A DNA stretch of 64,000 nt, taken from NCBI RefSeq assembly GCF_018139565.1, contig NZ_JAGSPK010000004.1, positions 1 to 64,000 on the forward strand, written 5' to 3'. The DNA comes from Cognatundibacterium rivi. Lineage in GTDB: Bacteria > Pseudomonadota > Gammaproteobacteria > Burkholderiales > Burkholderiaceae_D. Within the stretch, counting starts at the first letter, position 1; each line of letters starts with the position of its first letter. Positions 25,348-35,167 of the stretch are shown in pieces. Position numbers and translations under genes: made by a program. A model generated the notes under the pieces. The model was not told the DNA's origin. It saw only the letters and a program-made list of their open reading frames with translations, and did no database searches.

Positions 25348-28233
25348 ATGTCTTTATTGCAAAATATGTCAGCAGGCGACTTCCTCAGTTCCGGATGGTT
25401 TGATTCAATGGCTAGCGCAATGAAGAAACCCTCGAAAACCCTGATGCCTACAACGGTTAAAAAAACTACGGCAAAGGCATCTAAAAATGCAGGTGCCAGC
25501 ACCGCAGCAAAAACGGTGAGTAAGGCAGTTGTAGCCAAAGCAAAAATTACCAGCCCGAAAGTGCAATCCAAAGCCGTCAGCAAGCCTGTCGCTGCCAAGG
25601 CACCGAAAGTCGTTGCGCCAGTGAAGGCCGTCGCAAAAGCAAAGGTCGCAGCAACTGTTAGTGTGGCGGGTAAAAAAACGGGGGTAAAAGATATCAAAGC
25701 GCCTAAAGTAAGCAAACCAGCAGCGTCCGCGTCGACAGTCAAAAAGACGGTCTCAAAGTCGGTTGCTGCAAAAACAGATACAAAGAAATCAGTTAGCGTC
25801 CCATCTAAAAAAACGACTGTTAAAACAACTGTGAAGCAGGTTACAGTCAAGGCGCCACCGAAAGCAAAAAAAATTGATGAGAAGCTGGCGGAAGGTGCAG
25901 TTCATCAGGCTGAAGGTAAGCAAAAGCGAGTGACAACGGAGTCGTCCCGAGCTAAATCAGTACCATCCGCAACATCGAAAGCTTCCGTGACAACTAACAA
26001 AACCGATTCAAAGATAGTGACCAAACCTACCAAGAAATCAGCAAAAGCTGCTGCACCTGAAGTTCAGGAAATCAAGACCGGATCTGCGCCTACTGTCAGT
26101 CAGACCACAGACGCTGCCGTGCTTGCTGCTATCGATACGTCCGGCTATGTTTTGCCTGGCGTGAAGGTGCCTGGACGCCGTGGCCGCAAGCCAAAAGAAT
26201 ATCAGCCGGAAAACGAAGAAATTGCAGCATTGAATGCGGTTGAACGCGCGGAAATGAAGGCAATCGATAAGGCCAAAGCAAAAGATCGCAAAGCAAAAGA
26301 GAAGGCGTTATTGAAGGATGCGTTTTCCTCTGACCCAGAGGCGACAGAGGAAGAGCTCGAACGTCGTCGTCAGAAACTGAAAACACTGATTAAGCTTGGT
26401 AAAGATCGTGGCTATCTGACATTTGCCGAGATTAACGATCACTTGCCGGAAAACGTTGTTGATCCTGAAGCGATCGAAGGCATTATCAGCACCTTCAACG
26501 ACATGGGCGTTGCCGTTTATGAGCGCGCGCCTGATGCTGAAACATTGTTGTTATCCGATAACGTGGTGACTGTCACGACGGATGATGATGAAGTCGAGGC
26601 GGCCGCTGAGGCTGCATTGTCAACCGTGGATTCTGATTTCGGACGCACTACCGATCCGGTTCGCATGTATATGCGTGAAATGGGCTCGGTTGAGTTGTTG
26701 ACGCGTGAAGGCGAAATCGTTATTGCGAAGAAGATTGAAGAAGGCCTGAAGGATATGATTCAGGCAATTTCAGCTTGTCCGACGACAATCGCAGAAATTC
26801 TGGCCGCGGCCGATAGAATCGCTGCAGATGAAATAAAAATCGACGAAATCGTCGATGGTCTGGTCGATCCAAATGCGACCGAAGATGCGCCTCCTGCTCC
26901 TGCTGTCGTTGTTGCAGCAGAAGAATCTGATGAAGATGAAGACGAGGAAGAAGATGAAGAGGAAGAAGATGAGGATGGCGGTGCCGCTGCCGCTGCCGCA
27001 ATTTCTTCTGAACAGTTAGAGCAAATGAAGCGTGAGGCACTCGCCAAGTTTGAAATCATTGCCTCTAATTTTGAAAAAATGCGCAAGTCTTACGAGAAGG
27101 AAGGCTATAACTCTAAGACTTACGTTAAAGCGCAGGAAGCTATTTCGAATGAACTGCTTGGCATTCGCTTTACTGCCAAAGTAGTTGAAAAGCTTTGCGA
27201 TACTTTGCGTGGACAGGTTGACGAAGTTCGTCATATTGAAAAGCAAATTCTGGATGTGGCAGTGAATCGTTGTGGTATGCCGCGTTCGCATTTTATTAAA
27301 GTTTTCCCCGGCAATGAAACCAATCTGAGTTGGGTTGAAGGCGAAGTGAATGCGGGGCACTCATATAGCGCGATTCTAGGACGTAATGTTCCAGCGGTTC
27401 AGCAATTGCAGCAGAAATTGATTGATTTGCAAGCGCGCGTGGTATTGCCATTGCCTGATCTGCGTGGCATCAATAAAAAGATGTCGGCTGGTGAAATGAA
27501 GGCGCGTAAAGCAAAGCGTGAAATGACTGAGGCCAACTTGCGTCTGGTGATTTCCATTGCGAAGAAATATACCAATCGCGGCTTGCAATTCCTGGATTTG
27601 ATTCAGGAAGGTAATATCGGTCTGATGAAGGCCGTGGATAAGTTTGAGTATCGCCGTGGTTACAAGTTTTCTACTTACGCAACTTGGTGGATACGTCAGG
27701 CGATTACCCGTTCGATTGCCGATCAGGCACGTACGATTCGTATTCCTGTGCACATGATAGAGACGATTAATAAAATGAATCGTATCTCGCGTCAGATTTT
27801 GCAAGAGACGGGCGCAGAGCCAGATCCGGCAACGTTAGCGATCAAGATGGAAATGCCGGAAGATAAAATCCGCAAGATCATGAAAATCGCTAAAGAGCCA
27901 ATCTCGATGGAAACACCGATCGGCGACGACGATGATTCTCATCTTGGCGATTTCATTGAGGATAATCACACGCTTGCTCCGGCAGATGCAGCATTACATG
28001 CTTCCATGCGCAATGTCGTGAAGGATGTGCTTGACTCTCTGACGCCACGTGAGGCGAAAGTATTACGTATGCGTTTTGGCGTTGAAATGTCAACTGACCA
28101 TACCTTAGAAGAGGTCGGTAAACAGTTTGATGTGACACGCGAACGGATTCGTCAGATAGAGGCAAAAGCATTGCGCAAGTTACGCCACCCATCGCGTTCA
28201 GATAAGCTGAAGAGCTTCCTTGAAGGTAATTAA
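25348..28233 (+). CDS. rpoD: RNA polymerase primary sigma factor with a very long basic N-terminal extension
   Basis: A protein of up to 961 aa versus 613 in E. coli. Residues about 25-330 are Lys/Ala/Thr/Ser/Val-rich and histone-H1-like. Region 1.1 begins near residue 340 ([18 protein letters not shown]), region 1.2 near 431 ([12 protein letters not shown]), the acidic non-conserved segment near 525-545 (run of Glu/Asp), region 2 near 730-790 ([30 protein letters not shown]) and region 4 at the end ([20 protein letters not shown]). The start is uncertain: 25348 has CAGGAG very close, while ATG codons at 25408 and 25420 would give starts (MKKPSK) resembling other Burkholderiales RpoD. Confidence 0.95.
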   Translation: MSLLQNMSAGDFLSSGWFDSMASAMKKPSKTLMPTTVKKTTAKASKNAGASTAAKTVSKAVVAKAKITSPKVQSKAVSKPVAAKAPKVVAPVKAVAKAKVAATVSVAGKKTGVKDIKAPKVSKPAASASTVKKTVSKSVAAKTDTKKSVSVPSKKTTVKTTVKQVTVKAPPKAKKIDEKLAEGAVHQAEGKQKRVTTESSRAKSVPSATSKASVTTNKTDSKIVTKPTKKSAKAAAPEVQEIKTGSAPTVSQTTDAAVLAAIDTSGYVLPGVKVPGRRGRKPKEYQPENEEIAALNAVERAEMKAIDKAKAKDRKAKEKALLKDAFSSDPEATEEELERRRQKLKTLIKLGKDRGYLTFAEINDHLPENVVDPEAIEGIISTFNDMGVAVYERAPDAETLLLSDNVVTVTTDDDEVEAAAEAALSTVDSDFGRTTDPVRMYMREMGSVELLTREGEIVIAKKIEEGLKDMIQAISACPTTIAEILAAADRIAADEIKIDEIVDGLVDPNATEDAPPAPAVVVAAEESDEDEDEEEDEEEEDEDGGAAAAAAISSEQLEQMKREALAKFEIIASNFEKMRKSYEKEGYNSKTYVKAQEAISNELLGIRFTAKVVEKLCDTLRGQVDEVRHIEKQILDVAVNRCGMPRSHFIKVFPGNETNLSWVEGEVNAGHSYSAILGRNVPAVQQLQQKLIDLQARVVLPLPDLRGINKKMSAGEMKARKAKREMTEANLRLVISIAKKYTNRGLQFLDLIQEGNIGLMKAVDKFEYRRGYKFSTYATWWIRQAITRSIADQARTIRIPVHMIETINKMNRISRQILQETGAEPDPATLAIKMEMPEDKIRKIMKIAKEPISMETPIGDDDDSHLGDFIEDNHTLAPADAALHASMRNVVKDVLDSLTPREAKVLRMRFGVEMSTDHTLEEVGKQFDVTRERIRQIEAKALRKLRHPSRSDKLKSFLEGN

Positions 28234-28245
28234 TGTTATATAATT

Positions 28246-28267
28246 GGCGCTGATTTTTTTCAGCGCC
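28246..28267 (+). terminator. hairpin after rpoD
   Basis: GGCGCTG pairs with CAGCGCC around a T-rich loop, 13 nt after the rpoD stop. The T run is in the loop rather than after the stem, so it may be weak as a terminator or serve as a 3' stabilising hairpin. Confidence 0.45.
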
Positions 28268-28402
28268 CGTTAATATATTGAGCTGAGTTTTCAGCACAAT
28301 GTTTTGCAGGCGGCAGCATCGGGCTTTTCCTGCAAATCCTGAAGTGATTTCCAAACCTGGATTAACCTCAGATTACAGCAGGCAGAGCTTGCAGAAAGAA
28401 TT

Positions 28403-28480
<78 letters not shown>

Positions 28481-28486
28481 TTTACC

Positions 28487-29932
28487 ATGACTGATACTAA
28501 GTCCATTCCAAATTCCCCTTCTGATCAGACTGAACACAAAGTGAAGTTTGAAGATTTCGGCTTATCTCCTGATATCCTGCGTGCTTTAACTGAGCAGGGC
28601 TATGTCCATCCTACGCCCATACAAGCGGAAGCAATTCCTGTTGTATTACAAGGTCGGGATGTGATGGGGGCCGCGCAAACTGGCACAGGTAAAACAGCAG
28701 GGTTTTCTTTGCCGATTATCCAGCGTTTGCTTGCTCATGCAAGTACCAGTGCCTCGCCAGCGCGCCATCCTGTCCGTGCTTTGATACTGACGCCAACGCG
28801 TGAACTCGCGGATCAGGTTGCCGAGAACGTCAAAGCCTACTCTCGCTTCACACCTTTACGTTCCACAGTTGTTTTTGGTGGCATGGATATGGCGCCACAA
28901 GTTGCCATGTTGCGTTCAGGTGTGGAAATCGTGATTGCGACACCGGGGCGTTTGCTCGATCACGTTCAGCAAAAGACGATTAATTTATCGCAGACGCAGA
29001 TTCTGGTAATGGATGAAGCTGATCGTATGCTTGATATGGGTTTTTTGCCGGATCTGCAGCGCATCATCAATCTGTTGCCTAAGCAGCGCCAGAACCTGAT
29101 GTTTTCGGCGACTTTTTCTCCTGAAATTAAAAAGCTGGCTGCCAGCTTTTTGAACGATCCACAAACGATAGAAGTTGCTCGTAGTAACGCAACATCTGAC
29201 AACGTCACGCAGATTTTGTACAAGGTTGCGGAAGATGAGAAGCGTGATGCTGTCTCTTTCATTATCCGTGAGCGTGGTTTGAAACAAGTGATTGTTTTCA
29301 GTAACACGAAAATCGGTGCGTCACGTCTCGCTGTCCATCTGGTGAAGCAAGGCGTAAAAGCATCTGCGATTCATGGTGACAAATCGCAAAATGAACGCAT
29401 GGTTGCGCTGGAAGATTTTAAACGCGGTGAGGTGGAAGTACTGGTGGCAACGGATGTGGCTGCGCGTGGTCTGGATATATCCGAAATGCCTTGCGTGATC
29501 AATTACGATCTTCCGTATAACGCCGAAGACTATGTTCACCGTATTGGCCGTACCGGGCGTGCTGGTGCTAAAGGTGATGCAATTTCTTTGTACACGGATC
29601 AGGACGAGCGCTTGCTCGTTGATATTGAGAAGCTGATCAAACAGAAAATTGTCAGATTGACTCTCGCTGGTTTTGTCCCTGCTACCCATCAGGTGGAGCG
29701 TAGCCGTCCGGTACGCGACAAATCTGAACGTACCGAGCGCACTGATCGTAGCGAAAAACCTGCGCGTGGTTATCAGCCGCCAAGAGAAAAAGTAGACCCG
29801 TGGTTCTTGAAGCCTTATGAGCCAGCGGTATCTTCTTCCCTGAAAACCGGAACCTCTGCTAAAACCAGTGAAAGCGCTGCTGCAAAACCACAAAAGCGTG
29901 CGGCCTTATTGGGCGGTATCCCTAAAGTCTGA
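28487..29932 (+). CDS. rhlE: DEAD-box ATP-dependent RNA helicase, RhlE type
   Basis: A 481-aa protein with the full motif set: Q motif (FGLSPDILRALTEQGYVHPTP), motif I AQTGTGKT, Ia PTRELADQ, II DEAD in VMDEADRMLD, III SAT, and VI HRIGRTGRAG. The C-terminal tail (about residues 390-481) is basic and low-complexity, as in RhlE, which remodels rRNA precursors and RNA-decay complexes. The ATG lies only 6 nt after the tRNA CCA; the only SD-like sequence (GGGAGG) is within the tRNA acceptor/T-stem 3' strand. A later in-frame GTG at about codon 19 is the other possible start. Confidence 0.95.
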   Translation: MTDTKSIPNSPSDQTEHKVKFEDFGLSPDILRALTEQGYVHPTPIQAEAIPVVLQGRDVMGAAQTGTGKTAGFSLPIIQRLLAHASTSASPARHPVRALILTPTRELADQVAENVKAYSRFTPLRSTVVFGGMDMAPQVAMLRSGVEIVIATPGRLLDHVQQKTINLSQTQILVMDEADRMLDMGFLPDLQRIINLLPKQRQNLMFSATFSPEIKKLAASFLNDPQTIEVARSNATSDNVTQILYKVAEDEKRDAVSFIIRERGLKQVIVFSNTKIGASRLAVHLVKQGVKASAIHGDKSQNERMVALEDFKRGEVEVLVATDVAARGLDISEMPCVINYDLPYNAEDYVHRIGRTGRAGAKGDAISLYTDQDERLLVDIEKLIKQKIVRLTLAGFVPATHQVERSRPVRDKSERTERTDRSEKPARGYQPPREKVDPWFLKPYEPAVSSSLKTGTSAKTSESAAAKPQKRAALLGGIPKV

Positions 29933-29947
29933 ACGTTTATCGATGGC

Positions 29948-29977
29948 AACTGAGATCACGTATAACGGATCTCAGTT
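29948..29977. terminator. palindromic hairpin between rhlE and the cyclodeaminase gene
   Basis: AACTGAGATC pairs perfectly with GATCTCAGTT around a 10-nt loop in the gap between two convergent genes. It lacks a clean T tract but is well placed to end both transcripts. Confidence 0.6.
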
Positions 29978-29999
29978 AATAATTGCGTTGTTGAAAAAC

Positions 30000-30971
30000 T
30001 CAGGCAGATGCGTTTTCATTTGATTCCTGCTGGTGATATTGCCAGACCAGGTTCGCCGCGCATAAATCTTCCAGAGCCGTTCCGACTGACTTAAATACCG
30101 TCACTTCCTGCTCCGATTGGCGCCCGTTATGTCTCCCGGCGCAGAGATCGGCAAGCTCGGCAACAATCGCTTCCTTTTTTAAGCTACCACTTTGTAATGT
30201 CTGCAGAATATCGCCGGCTTCTGCGAATGCTCCGGTGAATGTATCCACGAAGACGACAGACTTTGCCATCAGTTCATCGTCCACTTCGCGCATATCCGGT
30301 TTGAAACCGCCAACCAGGTCAAGATGCGTACCTGCTTGTATCCATTTTCCTTTGATGATGGCTTGTTTGCTTGTTGTTGCGCAGGTGATGATGTCAGCGG
30401 ACATGCAGGATCCCGCGAGATCGTCGCTGACTTCAATTTTGATATTCTTTGGCAAATCTGTGAAAGATAATAAGGTCTGACGGCAGCTTTCTGATTTTTC
30501 TACTGATCGCCCCCAGATGCTGATTTTATTGATCGGTCTGGTATAGCTATGCGCGAGTGCCATATGTGGCGCGAGGCTGCCATTGCCAACGAGAAGTAAA
30601 TGACTGCTGTTTTCTTTGGATAAAAAACTGGAAGCGAGCGCTGATGCCGCTGCAGTTCGTTTTTGCGTTATTTCCTCACCATCCATAAAGGTCAGCGGCA
30701 CGCCAGTGATGGAATCGAATAAAATGAATACTGCGTGCACGGTCGGCGTGTCTTTATTTTGTGGTGCAACCGTGACTAATTTCACACCAGTATGACCGGA
30801 TGGATTCCATGCTGGCATCAAAAGTAAACTTGAATTGACCTGTTCCGATAGTTGATGCGCATGTCGTTTTGGAGTCACTATTTCTTGTTGAAATGCTTCC
30901 CGTAACGCTTGTATGAGCTGCGGATATTGTAATGCCCGCCGTACATTTTCTTTGCTGATAAATGGAATCAT
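30000..30971 (-). CDS. ornithine cyclodeaminase/mu-crystallin family protein
   Basis: A 323-aa NAD(P)-dependent protein. MIPFISKENVRRAL opens the family's dimerisation domain, KLVTVAPQNKD and GVPLTFMDGEEITQKRTAAASALAS carry the substrate-side residues (the invariant RTAA segment), LLVGNGSLAPHMALAHS is the Rossmann loop, and GTHLDLVGGFKPDMREVDDE is the conserved cofactor/substrate segment. Members include ornithine cyclodeaminase, alanine dehydrogenase and ketimine reductases, so the substrate is not certain. The GxGxxA-type loop is here GNGSLA. Monocistronic. Confidence 0.85.
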   Translation of the reverse strand: MIPFISKENVRRALQYPQLIQALREAFQQEIVTPKRHAHQLSEQVNSSLLLMPAWNPSGHTGVKLVTVAPQNKDTPTVHAVFILFDSITGVPLTFMDGEEITQKRTAAASALASSFLSKENSSHLLLVGNGSLAPHMALAHSYTRPINKISIWGRSVEKSESCRQTLLSFTDLPKNIKIEVSDDLAGSCMSADIITCATTSKQAIIKGKWIQAGTHLDLVGGFKPDMREVDDELMAKSVVFVDTFTGAFAEAGDILQTLQSGSLKKEAIVAELADLCAGRHNGRQSEQEVTVFKSVGTALEDLCAANLVWQYHQQESNENASA

Positions 30972-31092
30972 ATAGGTAGAATCACAAGAGGCTTCTGGTA
31001 AGAATCAAATGCATATCATATCCAGTCAAGAAAGAAGATAAGGTGAAAAATATGCATTCAACTCATCTTCGTTTGCAGACAAGTTTTCAGTC

Positions 31093-31284
31093 TTATTCCG
31101 CTTCAAAAATTTTTTCTATCGGCATTCCGAATAATTTTGCGATTGCAAACGCGAGCGGCAAACTGGGATCGTACCTGCCTGTTTCTATAGCGTTAATCGT
31201 CTGCCTGGACACCTCCAGAAGATCGGCGAGTTGCGCCTGGCTCCAATCTTTTTGAGCACGCAATTCCCTGAGCGAATTTCTCAT
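31093..31284 (-). CDS. small XRE-type HTH regulator
   Basis: A 63-aa protein that is almost entirely an HTH domain: KDWSQAQLADLLEVSRQTINAIETGRYDPSLPLAFAIA-type sequence with the characteristic recognition helix. This short YozG-like group is usually encoded next to a small membrane protein, as here: its start overlaps the stop of the upstream membrane-protein gene by 4 bp, so the two are translationally coupled. Confidence 0.9.
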   Translation of the reverse strand: MRNSLRELRAQKDWSQAQLADLLEVSRQTINAIETGRYDPSLPLAFAIAKLFGMPIEKIFEAE

Positions 31285-31673
31285 GCTGACTTCTCTTGCC
31301 AGCAGCGCACAGCATCGGTTACGCCCCAGCCCGCCATCAGTAAGCCCCAGACAATAAACATGCTTAATTTAGGAAATCCTGCTGCTTCCATGAAGCCATA
31401 AGATAATGCGAAGACAGCGGTCATCGCCGCGGAAATACCGACATTTTCTAATTGACGACGTCTGATGTATTCATCCATACGACGGAATTGTCTGATAATC
31501 GCCCAGATCATCATGATGGCTGGAATGACCGGCGCCAAAATAATCAGGGTACGAAGCGGCTGCGGCGTCATCTGATCAGCAAGGAAATTACTGAGAAATA
31601 TAACGATAAAGTAAATAAAAAAAGCACCCAGTAACTCTTTGAAATACATGTGATTCGCTTGTTTCTCACGCAT
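31281..31673 (-). CDS. four-segment membrane protein paired with the XRE regulator
   Basis: A 130-aa protein from the ATG at 31673, chosen because GGAG sits 6 nt upstream; in-frame ATGs at 31685 and 31703 lack this. Four hydrophobic segments are spaced along the protein, with a basic patch in the middle (QFRRMDEYIRRRQLEN). Such HTH/membrane-protein pairs are common in bacteria and probably work as a membrane-sensing regulator with its partner. The specific signal is unknown. Confidence 0.8.
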   Translation of the reverse strand: MREKQANHMYFKELLGAFFIYFIVIFLSNFLADQMTPQPLRTLIILAPVIPAIMMIWAIIRQFRRMDEYIRRRQLENVGISAAMTAVFALSYGFMEAAGFPKLSMFIVWGLLMAGWGVTDAVRCWQEKSA

Positions 31674-31956
31674 GACATTCTCCATGTAAAGTTTATTTGA
31701 CACTTGTGGTCATGAAAATAGCCTCGCAAATGCAGGCTGTTTTACCTTACTTCTTGACGATTCAGAAATTGATACGTCAAAAAAGTAAAGTATGCTTTAC
31801 ATATTAACGTTAAAAAAATCAATGTCAAGCTAACTTTACATCCATAGGAAAAATAATACCCGCACCAATTTTTAGAAGAAAAACCGGTGCAGGTCACTTG
31901 CATTTGTTCTGATTCTGTAGTGCCAGGGCAATTTCTCCCTGATACACGCTACGTGA

Positions 31957-32376
31957 TTACAGTATGGTCAGTGTTACTTCAATGTTGCCGCGAGTTGCGT
32001 TCGAATATGGGCAAACTTCGTGGGCTTTATTGACCAGTTCTTCGGCTACCTGGCGATCCATTCCCGGTAAAGAGATATTCAATGCTACTTGAATACCAAA
32101 GCCACCCTTGCCATTTGGGCCGATGCTGACGTCTGCTTTGATTGAAAGATCTGCTGGCAACGCAGTCTTACTCGCCGCAGCGACGAACTTCAGTGCACCG
32201 ATAAAACATGCAGAATAACCAGCAGCGAATAATTGTTCCGGATTTGTACCTGCGCCGCCCGCGCCGCCTAATTCTTTTGGCGTCGTGAGTTTAACGTCCA
32301 GTTGATTATCGCTGGAGACAGAGCGGCCATCGCGACCACCGGTAGAAGTTGCACTTGCTGTGTAAAGAACTTGCAT
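31957..32376 (-). CDS. ohr: organic hydroperoxide reductase (Ohr, OsmC family)
   Basis: A 139-aa thiol peroxidase from the ATG at 32376 ([17 protein letters not shown]). The two redox Cys are in [10 protein letters not shown] (about residue 60) and [12 protein letters not shown] (about residue 124), and the catalytic Arg is in the GGRDGR segment. It reduces fatty-acid and other organic peroxides in the cytosol using lipoylated proteins. It is divergent in function but not in strand from its likely regulator gene ohrR at 32517, with paired operators between them. Confidence 0.95.
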   Translation of the reverse strand: MQVLYTASATSTGGRDGRSVSSDNQLDVKLTTPKELGGAGGAGTNPEQLFAAGYSACFIGALKFVAAASKTALPADLSIKADVSIGPNGKGGFGIQVALNISLPGMDRQVAEELVNKAHEVCPYSNATRGNIEVTLTIL

Positions 32377-32451
32377 AAGATTTCCCATTTAAATTGACTG
32401 CATGAAGAATATTTTCGCTACGACCCTATGAGTCGATGGATGAATAATATT

Positions 32452-32481
32452 ACACAATTTAATTGTGTGCAATTTAAATTG
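32452..32481. promoter_or_regulatory. paired OhrR-type operator palindromes
   Basis: ACACAAT-TTA-ATTGTGT (32452-32468) is a perfect palindrome, and CAATTTAAATTG (32470-32481) is a second one directly beside it. Both match the ACAATT/AATTGT core of known OhrR operators. They lie between ohrR and ohr, about 76-105 bp upstream of the ohr start. Confidence 0.8.
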
Positions 32482-32516
32482 TGATTATTTTTTTCTATGC
32501 ACTCGATAAAGGAATT

Positions 32517-32969
32517 TTATTTTTCAGTGAGATTGGCTCTCAATTCTGAGAGTTGGCTGCGCAGTTGCATCAGTGTGTCTTGGTCTTGTCCGCTGGCACA
32601 GAGGATTTTGAGTGGAATTTTTTTTGCCGCTTTTTTCAACTCTTTCCCGCTGTCGGTGAGAATAATTCTGACTTGCCGTTCGTCAGAGTCGTCCCGGTGG
32701 CGTTCCAGCAAGCCAGCTGCTTCCATTCGTTTCAACAGAGGCGTCAGTGTGCCAGAGTCAAGAAACAGGGCGTTTCCTATCTCTTTAACGAGAATATGAT
32801 CCTGTTCCCAAAGTACCAGCATGACCAGATACTGCGGATACGTCAGGCCGAGTTGTTCCAACAGCGGTTTATAACTTTTGGTAAGTGCCAGCGACGCAGA
32901 GTACAGCGCAAAGCAAAACTGGTTATCAAGTGCCAGTAAGTCCGGTTCTTTTTTTACAGATTCGTTCAT
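32517..32969 (-). CDS. ohrR: MarR-family organic-peroxide sensor OhrR
   Basis: A 150-aa winged-helix repressor from the ATG at 32969. The peroxide-sensing Cys is in the N-terminal segment LDNQFCFALYSASLALTKSYKPLL (split conserved positions Cys, Tyr), and the wing HTH is in LFLDSGTLTPLLKRMEAAGLLER with RDDSDERQVRIILTDSG. Oxidation of the Cys releases it from DNA and induces ohr. It lies immediately upstream of ohr on the same strand and probably represses both genes through the palindromes at 32452-32481. Confidence 0.93.
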   Translation of the reverse strand: MNESVKKEPDLLALDNQFCFALYSASLALTKSYKPLLEQLGLTYPQYLVMLVLWEQDHILVKEIGNALFLDSGTLTPLLKRMEAAGLLERHRDDSDERQVRIILTDSGKELKKAAKKIPLKILCASGQDQDTLMQLRSQLSELRANLTEK

Positions 32970-33074
32970 ATGACACTCAAAAAAATAGAAATAATAATGA
33001 TTGCCTGACATGATAATCAAATTCGGTACCACTTGTCTTTGATCTTCGGGTCTATCGGGCCTGAGTCTGCACGG

Positions 33075-33080
33075 TATAAT
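33075..33080 (+). promoter_or_regulatory. -10 element before pyrF
   Basis: TATAAT preceded by ACGG, 39 bp before the GTG start. I do not see a convincing -35 at 16-18 bp spacing. Confidence 0.45.
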
Positions 33081-33118
33081 GCTGGATTAATGAAAACCCG
33101 TATATGCAGAGGTAAGTT

Positions 33119-33940
33119 GTGACTTTTATCGAAAAATTAAATGCCGCCTGGGCTGAAAATCAATCTCTGCTTTGCGTTGGGCTTGATCCTGATATCAGTC
33201 GTTTTCCTGCCGAGTTAGCCGGCAAACCTGATGCTATTTTTACTTTTTGCAAAGCGATCATCGATGCGACTGCCGATCTCGCTTGCTCATTCAAACCGCA
33301 GATTGCTTATTTTGCTGCATTACGCGCCGAAGATCAGTTGGAAGCACTGTGCCGCTATATCAAAACGACTTATCCTACTATTCCCGTCATACTGGATGCG
33401 AAACGGGGAGATATTGGTGCAACGGCCGAACAATACGCACGTGAAGCATTTGAACGGTATGCCGCCGATGCGGTGACCGTCAATCCGTACATGGGATTTG
33501 ACTCAGTCGCTCCGTATTTGGAATGGAAAGATAAAGGCGCGATTGTTTTATGCCGCACCTCAAACGCTGGCGGATCGGATTTGCAATTTCTGAATGTAGG
33601 TGGCGTTCCTCTGTATCAGCATGTTGCCAAACTGGTGGTAGAAAAATGGAACACCAATGGACAATGTGCTCTGGTCGTTGGCGCGACCTTTCCTGATGAG
33701 TTGGCGCAGGTGCGCCATATTGTTGGCGATATGCCATTGCTGGTACCTGGCATTGGCGCACAAGGCGGCGATATTGCTGCAACTGTTGCAGCTGGAAAAA
33801 CAGCAAACGGAACAGGGATGATGATTAATTCGTCGCGCGCAATTTTGTACGCAAAAACGTCCGGCAATGAAACCTTTGTAGAAGCTGCCCGACGCGTCGC
33901 GATTGAAACTCGTGACGCGATTAATCAGCATCGAGCTTAA
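33119..33940 (+). CDS. pyrF: orotidine 5'-phosphate decarboxylase (GTG start)
   Basis: A 273-aa enzyme making UMP, of the long type II (mycobacterial/Burkholderia-like) class. [13 protein letters not shown] opens the TIM barrel and [18 protein letters not shown] carries the catalytic Lys-Asp set. [12 protein letters not shown] is the phosphate-binding loop. The start is GTG at 33119 with GCAGAGG 6 nt upstream. Monocistronic. Confidence 0.96.
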   Translation: MTFIEKLNAAWAENQSLLCVGLDPDISRFPAELAGKPDAIFTFCKAIIDATADLACSFKPQIAYFAALRAEDQLEALCRYIKTTYPTIPVILDAKRGDIGATAEQYAREAFERYAADAVTVNPYMGFDSVAPYLEWKDKGAIVLCRTSNAGGSDLQFLNVGGVPLYQHVAKLVVEKWNTNGQCALVVGATFPDELAQVRHIVGDMPLLVPGIGAQGGDIAATVAAGKTANGTGMMINSSRAILYAKTSGNETFVEAARRVAIETRDAINQHRA

Positions 33941-33964
33941 CTGAAACGGTATTCGTTTTTACCG

Positions 33965-34246
33965 TTAGTCATGACGCGAAATAATTTGCTTTACGGAGCC
34001 GCGTCGTGTTTTTCTGACTGCAAAAATAATACCGACGCTGAATATTTTCAATAAAAGAAAAAGACAAAAGAGACTGATTGCCAACGGGAGCACAGTGAAT
34101 ATCAGTGCGATAGCGATGCAAGCGATAAAAATGCTGTGCAGTGGCAAACTGGCAATCAGGTAAGCCGCTTTTTTGATGAGGTAAATAAATTCATGCAGGC
34201 TTTGGCGGAAGAATGCTGTCATTTCATCGCGATTTATTGAGTTCAT
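33965..34246 (-). CDS. small membrane protein at the end of the LiaF/LytTR gene cluster
   Basis: A 93-aa protein from the ATG at 34246 (GAGG-containing upstream sequence); a longer reading from 34306 has a less likely start. Two hydrophobic segments span about residues 24-45 and 49-75, followed by a very basic tail (RKTRRGS). It lies 168 bp beyond the response-regulator gene on the same strand. It resembles the transmembrane helper proteins seen in stress loci but I do not recognise a family. Confidence 0.65.
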   Translation of the reverse strand: MNSINRDEMTAFFRQSLHEFIYLIKKAAYLIASLPLHSIFIACIAIALIFTVLPLAISLFCLFLLLKIFSVGIIFAVRKTRRGSVKQIISRHD

Positions 34247-34414
34247 CTTCTTTCCTCGGTTGTTTGTCTGAAGCAGAAAGATAGACTTAATTTCTTTGCT
34301 TTGCATCCGAGCTGCGATGAACGGAATTATTCTGGGTTCAAGTCGACAAAAAACGAGAATAACTGTTCGTTGTCGCCGACTGATTCACCGAAAAATAACG
34401 TGGTGCAAAGTCGA

Positions 34415-35167
34415 TCAATTCAATCTCGTTTTCAGGCGTTCGTAGCCAGTGCGGCTGACTGGAATTTTTATACCACTGCGTAGCACGGCCACCTGAGTAT
34501 CCTTACTCTGGCGTTCTATCCCTGTTAATGCCTTCATCTGCAACAGATAAGAGCGATGGACTCTGACAAAACCGGTGGACGAAAGTTGTTCCTCAATGTC
34601 CGACAGACTCTGCGTTTTCATCACTGTTCTGCCGTTCGCGTGAATCAGAATATAGTCATCCTGCGCCTCAATAAAATCAATTTCCTCGAACGTCAGTACA
34701 TGTACTTTCTCTCTGTCGCGTATCGTCAGGCGCTGTGATTGTTGGACGTTTGATGTAATCAGTTGCTGTATACCAATTGGCGATGAGTCCGCGGCCTTAT
34801 CTTCCTGTAGGAGTTTTTTCGCTTTCTGTAGTGCCTCATCAAATCGCTGTTGGGAAAATGGCTTCAAAAGATAATCGATTGCGTGCAAGTCAAAGGCCTT
34901 TACCGCATATTGGTCATACGCGGTCGTAAAGATAATGCCGGATTTTCTGCCTGTGGCATCCAATACTTCCAGCCCGGTTAATTCCGGCATTTGTATATCT
35001 AAAAAAATCAGATCGGGTTGATGCGCAAATATTGCATCGACTGCTTCGGTGCCGGTCTCGCACTCACTGATAACGACGATGTCCGGATGAGAGCGCAGAT
35101 ACTCCCGGATCAGGCGGCGGGCAAGTTCTTCATCATCGGCAATTAATACTCTGAGGGAATGATTCAT
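34415..35167 (-). CDS. LytTR-family response regulator (AlgR/LytT type)
   Basis: A 250-aa protein. The receiver domain has the acidic pair (ADDEE, residues 10-14), phosphoacceptor Asp57 in LIFLDIQMPE, Thr and Lys in IIFTTAYDQ and YLLKPFS. The C-terminal LytTR DNA-binding domain (about residues 150-250) shows DFIEAQDDYILIHANGR and FVRVHRSYLLQM. LytTR proteins bind direct repeats, often controlling cell-envelope or secreted factors. Its start overlaps the kinase stop by 4 bp. Confidence 0.93.
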   Translation of the reverse strand: MNHSLRVLIADDEELARRLIREYLRSHPDIVVISECETGTEAVDAIFAHQPDLIFLDIQMPELTGLEVLDATGRKSGIIFTTAYDQYAVKAFDLHAIDYLLKPFSQQRFDEALQKAKKLLQEDKAADSSPIGIQQLITSNVQQSQRLTIRDREKVHVLTFEEIDFIEAQDDYILIHANGRTVMKTQSLSDIEEQLSSTGFVRVHRSYLLQMKALTGIERQSKDTQVAVLRSGIKIPVSRTGYERLKTRLN

